Assembly (NCBI GenBank): GCA_025449475.1
Contig: JANWJM010000052.1
Coordinates: 1 to 10,238 of the forward strand
From: Thermoactinomycetaceae bacterium
GTDB lineage: Bacteria; Bacillota; Bacilli; Thermoactinomycetales; Thermoactinomycetaceae
Length of the DNA stretch: 10,238 nt
Reading direction: 5' to 3'
Both the position numbers and the translations under genes were made by a program. The notes under the pieces were generated by a model. That model had not been told where the DNA came from, ran no database searches, and saw only the letters and a program-made list of their open reading frames with translations. Below, one piece after another: positions 1-7,461 of the stretch (its first letter is position 1; each line of letters starts with the position of its first letter).

Positions 1-890
1 AGCGCAGCCATACAACCTGTTCCAGCTGCAGTAATTGCTTGGCGATAGACCCGATCTTGAACATCTCCGCAAGCGAATACCCCTTCTACACTCGTTTGCG
101 TTGTTCCCGGTTTGACCTGAATATATCCCAGTTCATCCATCAATACTTGACCTTGAAGAAAATCGGTATTCGGTTTGTGACCAATGGCGATAAAAATTCC
201 ATCTGTTTCAAGCAATTCTTCTTCCCCAGTCTCGTTATTTCTCACTTTTAAACCAGTGATTCCATGTTCACCTTTCACAACTTCGACGGGAGTTCGGTTG
301 AAACTCCATTGGATCTTGGGATTCTGTTTGGCGCGTTCCTGCATAATCTTGGATGCACGTAATTGATCTCGGCGATGCACGACACGAACCTCACTCGCAA
401 ACTTCGTCAAGAAAATCGCTTCCTCCATCGCCGAATCTCCCCCACCAACTACAATGAGACGATTATTGCGGAAGAAAAAGCCATCGCAAGTTGCACAGGT
501 ACTGACCCCTTGTCCGATATTTTCCTTTTCACCTGGGATATCTAACAATTTCGCTGAAGCCCCCGTCGATATAATCAATGACTCAGACTCAATGGATTCC
601 CCATCACGAAAATATATTTTAAAGGGTCGGTTGGAAAGGTCTACCTTATTCACCCAACCTGATTGAAATCTTGCTCCAAATCGTTCCGCTTGTTTTCTCA
701 TTTGATCCATCAGTTCAGGTCCCAAAATCCCATCTGGAAAGCCAGGGAAGTTTTCTACATCTGTCGTAGTCGTCAATTGTCCACCTGGCTCCGGTCCTTC
801 AATCACAAGCGGTTCCATATTGGCTCGGGCTAAATAGATTGCAGCAGTGAGTCCAGCTGGACCTGTTCCTAAAACAACTACCTTATTCAT
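1..890 (-). CDS. trxB: Thioredoxin-disulfide reductase, 3' end cut by window edge
   Basis: This cytoplasmic FAD enzyme uses NADPH to reduce thioredoxin. Translating the minus strand from 890 to the window edge gives about 296 residues with no stop, against about 310-320 for the family, so only the last ~20 residues are missing. Seen in the protein: N-terminal FAD-binding GTGPAG (residues 8-13), GGQLTTTTDVENFPGF (37-52), the redox-active CATC pair (132-135), the NADPH-binding GGGDSAMEEA (149-158), HRR at 172-174 that contacts the NADP phosphate, and the C-terminal FAD motif FACGDV (272-277). The ATG at 890 follows AGGGGGT about nine bases upstream. The gene is divergent from the permease. The identification is firm; paralogous ferredoxin-NADP reductases lack the CATC pair. 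Confidence 0.96.
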   Translation of the reverse strand, partial: MNKVVVLGTGPAGLTAAIYLARANMEPLVIEGPEPGGQLTTTTDVENFPGFPDGILGPELMDQMRKQAERFGARFQSGWVNKVDLSNRPFKIYFRDGESIESESLIISTGASAKLLDIPGEKENIGQGVSTCATCDGFFFRNNRLIVVGGGDSAMEEAIFLTKFASEVRVVHRRDQLRASKIMQERAKQNPKIQWSFNRTPVEVVKGEHGITGLKVRNNETGEEELLETDGIFIAIGHKPNTDFLQGQVLMDELGYIQVKPGTTQTSVEGVFACGDVQDRVYRQAITAAGTGCMAA

Positions 891-956
891 TTGAGCATTA
901 CCCCCTGATAATATCGATTCTCATATAATACAAAATATAAATTGATATACATTCTC

Positions 957-967
957 AGTATACCATA
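957..967 (-). promoter_or_regulatory. Candidate extended -10 promoter for trxB
   Basis: On the minus strand TATGGTATACT carries a TATACT -10 hexamer (957-962) preceded by the TGn extension. Transcription would begin near 950, giving a leader of about 60 nt before trxB. I find no good -35 hexamer at 16-18 nt, so the call rests on the extended -10 alone. The rest of the 891-1159 intergenic region is AT-rich and holds no recognisable gene or RNA. Confidence 0.4.
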
Positions 968-1095
968 CTTTTTCCTCGTTTTAGAAAAGGAAGAAACGAA
1001 TTCGTGACAAATAGTATTCCCCAACCTTTTCTTTTTGATAAGACAAACAACCATCCACCCTCTCCTACCCCTCTTTATCCTTTCCCTTTTTATTT

Positions 1096-1110
1096 GAATA
1101 TCAAATATTC
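1096..1110. repeat. Perfect 6-bp-arm inverted repeat upstream of permease gene
   Basis: GAATAT-CAA-ATATTC is a perfect inverted repeat about 50 bases upstream of the permease start. It could be an operator for a dimeric regulator of the transporter gene. It matches the CodY consensus poorly (about 8 of 15 positions by eye), and AT-rich palindromes also arise by chance. I see no convincing sigma-A promoter for the permease around it. Confidence 0.3.
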
Positions 1111-1159
1111 TAACTTCTGCATCTCTTGACTATCTTAAAAGAGAGAGGAGAGGATGATA

Positions 1160-2548
1160 ATGAACCTGTTCAGAAAAAAAAGCTTATCACAACTCCAAAA
1201 AGAGACCCAACAGAACTGCGGTCTACGGCGCAACCTATCCCACTGGGATTTAATCTCCTTAGGAATGGGTGCCATCATAGGCGCCGGCATTTTTATACTT
1301 ACGGGAACAGGCGCTCTTTTGGCTGGTCCGGCACTGACACTTTCTTTTTTGATCGCGGGAATCACTTGCGCCTTTGCAGCCCTTGCTTACGCAGAATTTG
1401 CTTCGACCATCCCTATATCTGGTTCCGTCTATACGTATAGTTATGTCACATTGGGTGAATTCCCCGCTTGGATAATCGGTTGGGACCTCACTTTGGAATA
1501 TCTCTTCGCTGCAAGCACCGTCTCTGTCGGCTGGTCAGCCTATTTTCAACATCTTCTAGAAGGATTTCATCTCTCTCTACCTACGTCTCTCACTGCGGCT
1601 CCTGGCGTAAAAGATGGAAGCTTATTTAACTTGCCGGCATTCATTATCATCTTACTGATCACCTTCCTGCTCTCGCTGGGGATCAAAGTATCGAAGCATA
1701 TTAATAATATCATGGTCATCATTAAAATATTGATCATTTTACTCTTTATTGGAATCGGCATCTTCTATATCAAACCTACTCACTGGATCCCCTTCGCACC
1801 ATTTGGAGCAAGTGGTATTTTCGCAGCGAGTGCCATCGTCTTCTTTGCTTTCATCGGCTTTGATGCAGTCTCTGCCGCGGCTGAAGAGACCAAGCATCCC
1901 CAAAAAGATCTCCCTAGAGGCATTCTTTTTTCCTTAGCTATTTGCACACTTCTCTACATTCTTGTGAGCGCAGTTGTGACGGGAATCACTCACTATTCTT
2001 CATTGAAAGGAATTAATCACCCGATTTCCAAAGTCCTCGAAGAAGCAGGGCAAAATTGGCTTGCAGGTTTCATCGATGTAGGAGCTATTTTGGGCATGAC
2101 AACAGTTCTGCTCGTTTTACTTTATGGACAAATCCGCATATCCTATGCCATGTCTCGAGATGGTCTCTTGCCTAAACTCTTTTCCAAAACACATGCCTAT
2201 TTTCGCACACCTTTTTACGCTACATGGTTTTTTGGTCTAATCGCAGGCATAATAGGTGGTCTCCTTCCTTTGGATCGTTTGGCGCAGCTGGTCAATATCG
2301 GCACTTTATTTGCTTTTACAATGGTCTCACTCAGTGTCCTTATTTTACGATATCAACGACCAGAGCTCCACCGCCGTTTCCGATGTCCTGGGGTTCCTTA
2401 TGTCCCCCTTGCAGCCATACTCTGCTCTCTCTTTTTGATGTTGCAACTTCAAACATTCACTTGGATTGCTTTTGGGACTTGGATCTTACTTGGCACCATC
2501 ATCTATTTTCGTTATGCTCGCAAAAAATCGCATCTTCATTCCCGATAA
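1160..2548 (+). CDS. APC-superfamily (CAT-type) amino acid permease
   Basis: An integral membrane secondary transporter for amino acids, resembling the CAT subgroup that includes B. subtilis YfnA. The 462-residue protein has a short basic N-terminus (FRKK at 4-7) and then roughly 12 hydrophobic segments. The first contains GMGAIIGAGIF (35-45), the unwound substrate-binding stretch of TM1. FIGFDAVSAAAEE, followed by KHPQKDLPRGI, is the conserved TM6 and following loop. The C-terminus ends with basic residues (YARKKSHLHSR). I prefer ATG 1160 because AGGAG at 1146-1150 is then nine bases away; ATG 1154, which would add Met-Ile, sits directly against the purine-rich tract. The substrate cannot be read from sequence. 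No terminator was found after the stop, and 2549-2688 contains no other supported feature. Confidence 0.9.
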   Translation: MNLFRKKSLSQLQKETQQNCGLRRNLSHWDLISLGMGAIIGAGIFILTGTGALLAGPALTLSFLIAGITCAFAALAYAEFASTIPISGSVYTYSYVTLGEFPAWIIGWDLTLEYLFAASTVSVGWSAYFQHLLEGFHLSLPTSLTAAPGVKDGSLFNLPAFIIILLITFLLSLGIKVSKHINNIMVIIKILIILLFIGIGIFYIKPTHWIPFAPFGASGIFAASAIVFFAFIGFDAVSAAAEETKHPQKDLPRGILFSLAICTLLYILVSAVVTGITHYSSLKGINHPISKVLEEAGQNWLAGFIDVGAILGMTTVLLVLLYGQIRISYAMSRDGLLPKLFSKTHAYFRTPFYATWFFGLIAGIIGGLLPLDRLAQLVNIGTLFAFTMVSLSVLILRYQRPELHRRFRCPGVPYVPLAAILCSLFLMLQLQTFTWIAFGTWILLGTIIYFRYARKKSHLHSR

Positions 2549-2688
2549 AGATCCCCGCCATCAAGCCATCAATCCGTCTTTTCTTGAATTTGACGCACTT
2601 TTTGCTTCTAGTCCACTTATTTCAATCATACTTATAAATGTACAAACATTGTCTCGATCTCCACATAAAAGAAGGATGTTGATGCACA

Positions 2689-3021
2689 ATGTACAAAAGA
2701 AACCTTATTCAATTTTTTATCCTTGGTTTGCTCGGAATCAATCTCATGCTTGGAGCATTAATCATCGGCGCTCAATCCATCCCGATTGAGCAAGCCATCC
2801 CCTCTGCCTCACAATCGATGGTTCCTCAAGCACGAACCGAATATAAAATGGAACGAGTAGGAGAGGATCACGTTGCAGTGAGCCAAGAGGAGGGAAATGG
2901 GTATTGGCGGATCGAACATTATCAAGAATATGAATATCACTACGACCATCATGGTAAGGTATTGGAAAGACGCCCAACCAATTACAAAGAACATCTACGA
3001 TATTGGCAAGCGACTAATTAA
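2689..3021 (+). CDS. Small hypothetical membrane-anchored or secreted protein
   Basis: I do not recognise this 110-residue protein. It starts with MYKR, then a hydrophobic stretch at about residues 6-27, suited to a signal peptide or a single membrane anchor. The remaining ~80 residues are polar and should lie outside the membrane. Residues about 78-95 are rich in Tyr, His and Glu (EHYQEYEYHYDHHGK). ATG 2689 is the only possible start, because an in-frame TGA lies at 2680-2682. GAAGGA at 2671-2676 is a usable but distant ribosome binding site (12 nt). The stop overlaps the end of ku by 8 bp, tail to tail. No cysteine or catalytic motif is visible. It may be cotranscribed with the permease, 140 bases upstream. 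Coding status is likely but unproven. Confidence 0.55.
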   Translation: MYKRNLIQFFILGLLGINLMLGALIIGAQSIPIEQAIPSASQSMVPQARTEYKMERVGEDHVAVSQEEGNGYWRIEHYQEYEYHYDHHGKVLERRPTNYKEHLRYWQATN

Positions 3022-3796
3022 CCTGCTTTTGCTTCGTTGCATTTATACTCGCCTGCAACGCCTCCATTAAATCGATGACCTTTTCTGGTTTTTGTTCAGG
3101 CAGTTCAACAATCTGCTCATTGTTCACTTTCTTCTCAATGATCTCTTCTAACAGTTGTCGATACTCATCCTGATAATTTTCCGGTCGAAATGTCGTTGTG
3201 AGTTGATCAATCAACTGCACCGCCATCGACTGTTCCCGCTCCGTTAATTCGAGATTGTCGGGGAGGTCAGGTACTTGTGTGACCGATCGCACTTCGTCAG
3301 GATAAAAGATCGTCTCCATAATCAAACAGTTCTGATGGACACGAACAATCGCCAATGTTTGTTTGGAGCGAATCATCACTCGCGCTATCGCAATCTTTTC
3401 AGTTGTCTTTAATGCATCACGTAAGAGAGCATACGCTTTATTGTTTTTATCTTGAGCACCTAGATAATAACTTTTATTAAAATAAATAGGGTCAACCTCT
3501 TCTAATTTCACAAAATCCATAATTTCAATGGTTTTACTTGTTTCCGGTAATAACTCTTCTAACTCATCTTTCTCCATCAAGACATAACGCCCCTCTTGAT
3601 ATTCGTATCCTCGAACCACTTCATGCCAAGCAATCTCCTGTTCGCATCTGGGGCACATACGAATAGATTGAATAGGGGTTTGACAATCCCGATGAAGATA
3701 CCGAAAACGCAACCTTTTCTCTTCCGTTGCCGCATACATCTTAATGGGAATATTGACAAGACCAAAACTAAGATAGCCTTTCCACATCGTATGCAC
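3014..3796 (-). CDS. ku: Ku protein, bacterial non-homologous end joining
   Basis: Homodimeric ring protein that binds double-strand DNA ends and, in bacterial NHEJ, recruits ligase LigD. The 260-residue product begins HTMWKGYLSFGLVNIPIKMY (from residue 2), the typical bacterial Ku opening, as in B. subtilis YkoV. It continues with Cys38 and a CPRC pair (48-51), EVDPIYFNKSYYL, AIARVMIRSKQTLAIVR and the YPDEVRS segment. It ends with the conserved minimal C-terminal element VIDLMEALQASI and only a few residues after it; the longer Lys-rich tail of many Ku proteins is absent. The start is GTG 3796, with GAGGTG six bases upstream. The reading frame stays open as far as TTG 3964, but that region belongs to the TPR gene and does not resemble Ku. 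The ribosome binding site overlaps the TPR stop codon, so translation is probably coupled. No ligD is present in the window. Confidence 0.95.
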   Translation of the reverse strand: MHTMWKGYLSFGLVNIPIKMYAATEEKRLRFRYLHRDCQTPIQSIRMCPRCEQEIAWHEVVRGYEYQEGRYVLMEKDELEELLPETSKTIEIMDFVKLEEVDPIYFNKSYYLGAQDKNNKAYALLRDALKTTEKIAIARVMIRSKQTLAIVRVHQNCLIMETIFYPDEVRSVTQVPDLPDNLELTEREQSMAVQLIDQLTTTFRPENYQDEYRQLLEEIIEKKVNNEQIVELPEQKPEKVIDLMEALQASINATKQKQVN

Positions 3797-3806
3797 AAAC
3801 AACACC

Positions 3807-5186
3807 TCACAAATAAAAATCGATTTTTTCCCAACAATCTCGTGCTTGGCTCGGTTTCTCTTGAACGAGGTGGCAAACTCCTTCATAAAAAATCGGATCT
3901 TTCCAATTCGGAACCATCTCCTTCGCCCGCTGAAAACTTTGAATCGCTTGTTCCGTTTCCCCAATCTCTAACAATATCCTCCCCTTTTGATAATGCCCCA
4001 ATCCCGAAACCGCTTTTTTCTCTTGCTGAATCAGCTGTTCGGCGATCTCCATCGCCTGTTCGATATCACCTGTTTGTGTAAAAAAGCAGGATAGTAGTGC
4101 ACGCCAGATCGAGTGACTGGCTTGCTGACTTGAAATTCGATCAATGAACTCCTTACCTTGATCCAACCTTCCTCTCTGCAACAACATCCAAAAATGAAGA
4201 GACAACAAGTAGGGATCTTTAGGAAAAAGCGATAACCCCTTTTTCAACCAACACGTAGCCGAAGCAGAATCCCTCAACATCCAATAATTCCAAGCCATCC
4301 CGCGAAAAGCCCTTCGCTGCTTTCGATCCTGTCCCAACATCCGCCGATACCAGCCGATCGCTTTTTCATACTCGCCTTGTTCTTCATGATCTTGCGCAAT
4401 CGATGCGATGACCCGAGGATGATTCACCTTTTCCAAGGCGGCAAAACGCCAAAAAGCTGCATTCTCTTTTTGCTCAAAATGCTGGTAGCACTTTGAAAGA
4501 TAGTACATAGACATCCAATCATCGCCATTCAGCGATAACGCTTGAAAGAACAGCGGGATTGCATCTTGGAACTGCTGAAGCCGATAATGGCAAACAGCCA
4601 GATTAAACCATGAATCTTCATTTTCCGGAAAGATAGAAATCGCTTTTGCAAACTGTTTTTTCGCTTGCTGAATCGTTGAATCTTGCAATGCAATACATCC
4701 CAGCATGTGATAAGCCATTCCAATAAACTCATTTGACGTAGCCATCTTCGTAATCAATTCGAAATGATATTTTGCTTCATTCCATTCATTTTGCTGGTAA
4801 TAACAAAGCCCCAAAAAAACACGCCCTAATAGAAAGTCAGGTTCACTTTGAATCAAACGTTCTAACAGCGGAGTAGCCGAATCAAACATTGCCAATTCAT
4901 AATACCCTTGTCCCTGGCGAAACTGATGTAAGGAAGATTCATCCAACATAAATTCTTCTTCAATCAAATCTTCCTCTTCGTGAAGCAATACTGGATATTG
5001 CTGAAAAATTTTCGATACACTCTCTTCCACCGTTGCCCATGTAACCAGCAACTCTTCACAAGTGCGTTGAATCTGCTTAAGCTGCTTTTTCCATTCTTCT
5101 CGCATCTGATCCGTACTATATGCATATTCTGACTCAATCTTTTCGATCAAACTTTGTACAATCTCGGCCCATTGTTGATGATTCAT
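3807..5186 (-). CDS. TPR-repeat protein of unknown function
   Basis: A 459-residue soluble protein with no signal peptide or membrane segment. Residues 1-75 are charged and helical with an acidic stretch (EEEDLIEEEF). From about residue 84 to the end run around ten tetratricopeptide-like helical pairs. Examples are the units containing LLGRVFLGLCYYQQNEWNEA, EDSWFNLAVCHYRLQQFQDA, the unit with EYEKAIGWYRRML, and GLGHYQKGRILLEIGETEQA. TPR solenoids bind proteins; no enzyme domain is attached. ATG 5186 follows GGGGGG by about six bases. The gene lies 10 bp upstream of ku in the same orientation and shares stop/ribosome-binding bases with it, so the two should be expressed together. It comes after the panD terminator and so needs its own promoter in 5187-5330. 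Its link to DNA repair is only positional. Confidence 0.85.
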   Translation of the reverse strand: MNHQQWAEIVQSLIEKIESEYAYSTDQMREEWKKQLKQIQRTCEELLVTWATVEESVSKIFQQYPVLLHEEEDLIEEEFMLDESSLHQFRQGQGYYELAMFDSATPLLERLIQSEPDFLLGRVFLGLCYYQQNEWNEAKYHFELITKMATSNEFIGMAYHMLGCIALQDSTIQQAKKQFAKAISIFPENEDSWFNLAVCHYRLQQFQDAIPLFFQALSLNGDDWMSMYYLSKCYQHFEQKENAAFWRFAALEKVNHPRVIASIAQDHEEQGEYEKAIGWYRRMLGQDRKQRRAFRGMAWNYWMLRDSASATCWLKKGLSLFPKDPYLLSLHFWMLLQRGRLDQGKEFIDRISSQQASHSIWRALLSCFFTQTGDIEQAMEIAEQLIQQEKKAVSGLGHYQKGRILLEIGETEQAIQSFQRAKEMVPNWKDPIFYEGVCHLVQEKPSQARDCWEKIDFYL

Positions 5187-5292
5187 CTGCTACCCCCCAA
5201 TCCAACCATTATTAGGAGTATATCCATCTCCGTAGAAAGCATGTATGGGGCCTTATCCATATGTTTTGGGGTTTCTTTTTGAAGGAGATTCT

Positions 5293-5307
5293 GTTTGTTT
5301 TACAAAC
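5293..5307. repeat. Inverted repeat upstream of TPR-ku pair
   Basis: GTTTGT-TTT-ACAAAC is a perfect 6-bp-arm inverted repeat lying between the panD terminator and the TPR gene. It runs into a second short one, CTTG-TTTT-CAAG (5307-5318). Either could be an operator for the TPR-ku transcript. Neither fits the Bacillus LexA box (GAAC-N4-GTTC). I could not identify a convincing promoter in 5187-5330. A 25-codon open frame there, ending on the TPR start codon, has no ribosome binding site. Confidence 0.3.
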
Positions 5308-5329
5308 TTGTTTTCAAGAAAAATTGTAG

Positions 5330-5354
5330 AAAAAAACCCCTCTTTTTGAGGGGC
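5330..5354 (-). terminator. Intrinsic terminator of the panBCD operon
   Basis: Read on the minus strand, GCCCCTC-AAAAA-GAGGGG forms a 6-bp stem (5348-5353 with 5337-5342) with a five-base loop, followed at once by seven T (5336-5330). It begins three bases after the panD stop codon. It ends the pan operon and separates it from the downstream TPR-ku pair. Confidence 0.92.
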
Positions 5355-5356
5355 TC

Positions 5357-5737
5357 TTATACTTCCATGCCTTGGAGTTCCTCCAACATACATGTAATCC
5401 GATTTTGTTCATCGAGCAAAGCCACTTTAGGTTGATGGGTTTTCGCTTCCTCTTCACTCAGCATCGCATAACTAATAATAATAATCTGATCACCTGGTTG
5501 GACTAGACGCGCAGCAGCGCCATTGAGACAAATGGTGCCACTCCCTCGGTTTCCAGGAATGACATACGTCTCAAATCGCGCACCATTATGATTATTGACA
5601 ATCTGAACGCGTTCATTGGGGAGGATATCCACCTGTTCCATCAGCTCTTGATCAATGGTAATACTCCCAACATAATTCAAGTTTGCTTCAGTCACAGTTG
5701 CCTGATGCAACTTTGATTTCATCATTGTGCGATACAT
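5357..5737 (-). CDS. panD: Aspartate 1-decarboxylase proenzyme
   Basis: A pyruvoyl enzyme that decarboxylates L-aspartate to beta-alanine, the second substrate of PanC in pantothenate synthesis; it acts as a cytoplasmic tetramer. The 126-residue protein has the usual family length. It shows the self-cleavage site Gly24-Ser25 in NYVGSITID, where Ser25 becomes the pyruvoyl group, Lys9 near the N-terminus, Tyr58 (ETYVIPG) and Asn72 (CLNGAAARL), all at the positions known for the family. ATG 5737 abuts the panC stop codon without a gap. Its AGGAGG (5747-5752) lies inside the end of panC, nine bases away, indicating coupled translation. It is the last gene of panBCD and is followed by a terminator. 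Confidence 0.97.
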   Translation of the reverse strand: MYRTMMKSKLHQATVTEANLNYVGSITIDQELMEQVDILPNERVQIVNNHNGARFETYVIPGNRGSGTICLNGAAARLVQPGDQIIIISYAMLSEEEAKTHQPKVALLDEQNRITCMLEELQGMEV

Positions 5738-6586
5738 CTACGAAATCCTCCTGTCCTGAAGGATGATATTGTCAATTAAACGTGTGTTTCCAAAACGAAC
5801 GGCAACAGCGACAATCACACGTTCTCCAGAAATCTGCTCAATCGGTTCTAGCGATGGATAAGCAAGCGTCTCCACATAATCAATCCGAGCCAAGGGTTGT
5901 GTATTGATTTTTTCTCGAACAAACCGATTAATCTCATCCGCCGATCGAAAACCTTTTCTTGTTACTGCTTGAAGCGCCTGATACAAAATCGTCGCTTGCT
6001 GACGCTCTTCCGCATTCAAATATACATTGCGGGAACTCATCGCCAAGCCGTCTTCTTCTCTCACAATCTCACAAGGCACAATCGTTACAGGAAAGTGTAG
6101 ATCCTGCACCATTTGTTCAATCACTGCAACCTGTTGTGCATCTTTCAACCCAAAATAAGCACGATCAGGAGTCACAATGTGAAACAGCTTGCTCACAACA
6201 GTTGCCACTCCTGTAAAATGTCCTGGTCTTGATGCGCCGCATAATCTCTCTGTGATTTTATTGATTTGAACTGTGGTCAGTAGCGGACGGGGATACATCT
6301 CTTCCACTGAGGGATGAAAGATCAAATCTCCCTCTGCATCTTCTGCTAACTGCGCATCTCTCTCAAAATCTCTTGGATAACGTTCAAAATCCTCATTCTC
6401 CCCAAATTGAGTCGGGTTCACAAAAATCGATAAGACCACAAAATCACATTCTTCTCTCGCTCGTTGAATCAAACTCAGATGACCTTGATGCAAATAACCC
6501 ATCGTTGGTACTAAACCAACTGTACAAGTGGATGGGACCTCTGCCCGATATTTCCTTGCTTCGCAAACCGTTGTTACTATTTTCAT
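5738..6586 (-). CDS. panC: Pantothenate synthetase (pantoate-beta-alanine ligase)
   Basis: Joins pantoate and beta-alanine with ATP, through pantoyl-adenylate, to give pantothenate. The 282-residue protein has the nucleotidyltransferase signatures: PTMGYLHQGH (27-36, HxGH variant of HIGH), SIFVNPTQFGENEDFERYPR, the substrate-binding segment SRPGHFTGVATVV, YFGLKDAQQ, and GLAMSSRN, the KMSKS-like loop. Two ATG codons lie side by side (6589 and 6586). I choose 6586 because AGGAG at 6594-6598 is then seven bases away, against four for 6589. That ribosome binding site overlaps the panB stop codon, so translation is probably coupled. The protein is normal in length and all visible catalytic segments are intact. 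Confidence 0.97.
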   Translation of the reverse strand: MKIVTTVCEARKYRAEVPSTCTVGLVPTMGYLHQGHLSLIQRAREECDFVVLSIFVNPTQFGENEDFERYPRDFERDAQLAEDAEGDLIFHPSVEEMYPRPLLTTVQINKITERLCGASRPGHFTGVATVVSKLFHIVTPDRAYFGLKDAQQVAVIEQMVQDLHFPVTIVPCEIVREEDGLAMSSRNVYLNAEERQQATILYQALQAVTRKGFRSADEINRFVREKINTQPLARIDYVETLAYPSLEPIEQISGERVIVAVAVRFGNTRLIDNIILQDRRIS

Positions 6587-6596
6587 CATTGATCTC

Positions 6597-7445
6597 CTAC
6601 TTACTTAACAATTGATTCGAATGGAGTGTTTCAAAACGAAAAACATGTTTCTCTTCTGGAAATTTTCGCTCCTTGACTTCTTCCACATAGCGACGAATCC
6701 CCTGATGGATCAGTTCTCCCACTTCTGCATATCTTTTCACAAAAGAGGGGGAGAAGGTTCCGCCAATATTTAGAAGGTCATGAAAAACCAACACTTGCCC
6801 ATCCACATAGCGACCTGCACCGATTCCAATCACAGGAATCGAGATTTGATCCGTGATCGTTCGAGCAAGCTCTTCCGGAACACATTCCACCACAAGTGCA
6901 AAAATGCCTGCCTCTTCTAAACGTTTTGCCTCATTGATCAACCTCCGGGCAGTCTCGGCATCTTTTCCTTGCACACGATATCCACCCAACTGGTTGACAG
7001 ACTGCGGAGTTAAGCCAATATGTCCCATAACTGGAATCCCAGCTTGAACCAATGCCTTCACATTATTGATCACTTGCGCTTCGCCTTCAATCTTTACCCC
7101 GTAAACGCCCGCTTCTTGCATTAGACGTCCTGCCGCTTTTAACACCTCATCGTTTGATAAATGTGCCACCAAAAACGGCAAATCGGCAATCACCATCGCA
7201 CGATCGACTGCGCGGCAAACCGCTTTGGAATGATGAAGCATGTCTTCCACAGTTACCGGAATCGTCGAATCATAGCCTAACACCGTCGTCCCCACAGAGT
7301 CCCCCACCAAAAGCACTTCAGCACCCGCCTGCTCCGCAATTTTTGCGGTTGGATAATCATAAGCGGTAATCATTGCAATAGGATCTTTTTGGCTTTTTTT
7401 CCTCTGCAAAGTCTGAGTCGTGATCCGTCCTTGCTTGTGACTCAT
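6597..7445 (-). CDS. panB: 3-methyl-2-oxobutanoate hydroxymethyltransferase
   Basis: Transfers a one-carbon unit from methylene-tetrahydrofolate to 2-oxoisovalerate, forming ketopantoate, the first committed step of pantothenate synthesis. The 282-residue protein forms a TIM barrel with MITAYDYPTAKIAEQAG (25-41), the metal- and substrate-binding VGDSV (47-51), ADLPF with the second conserved Asp, VKIEGE, GHIGLTPQ, VVECVPEEL with the catalytic Glu, and GIGAG. The open frame continues upstream to GTG 7616, but that stretch is the RNA leader. AAAGGGGG at 7453-7460 is seven bases from ATG 7445 and only one base from ATG 7451, so 7445 is chosen. It is the first gene of panBCD and sits behind the pan RNA and terminator. 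A panE for the next step is not in the window. Confidence 0.97.
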   Translation of the reverse strand: MSHKQGRITTQTLQRKKSQKDPIAMITAYDYPTAKIAEQAGAEVLLVGDSVGTTVLGYDSTIPVTVEDMLHHSKAVCRAVDRAMVIADLPFLVAHLSNDEVLKAAGRLMQEAGVYGVKIEGEAQVINNVKALVQAGIPVMGHIGLTPQSVNQLGGYRVQGKDAETARRLINEAKRLEEAGIFALVVECVPEELARTITDQISIPVIGIGAGRYVDGQVLVFHDLLNIGGTFSPSFVKRYAEVGELIHQGIRRYVEEVKERKFPEEKHVFRFETLHSNQLLSK

Positions 7446-7461
7446 TTCCATTCCCCCTTTT

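Noticed and set aside
39..890. Plus-strand open frames across 39-666
   Set aside because: They are antisense to trxB, whose full set of motifs is intact on the minus strand.
1125..1130. TTGACT as the permease -35 box
   Set aside because: A -10 hexamer 17 bases downstream would fall inside the ribosome binding site, and no TATAAT-like sequence is present there.
3035..3060. Inverted repeat CGTTGCA / TGCAACG as a terminator for the small plus-strand gene
   Set aside because: The loop is 12 bases, there is no T-tract on either strand, and it lies within the ku coding region.
3797..3964. N-terminal extension of Ku from TTG 3964
   Set aside because: It lies wholly within the TPR gene's 3' end, does not resemble Ku, and GTG 3796 has a well-placed ribosome binding site followed by the typical HTMWKG start.
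5184..5261. 25-codon minus-strand frame ending on the TPR start codon (leader peptide)
   Set aside because: No ribosome binding site precedes its ATG, and the sequence around it looks like a control region with inverted repeats.
5222..5262. Sporulation sigma-factor promoter (CATACATG, CATATGGATA) for TPR-ku
   Set aside because: The -10-like strings are near matches to sigma-E or sigma-K consensus, but no -35 element was found at the right distance.
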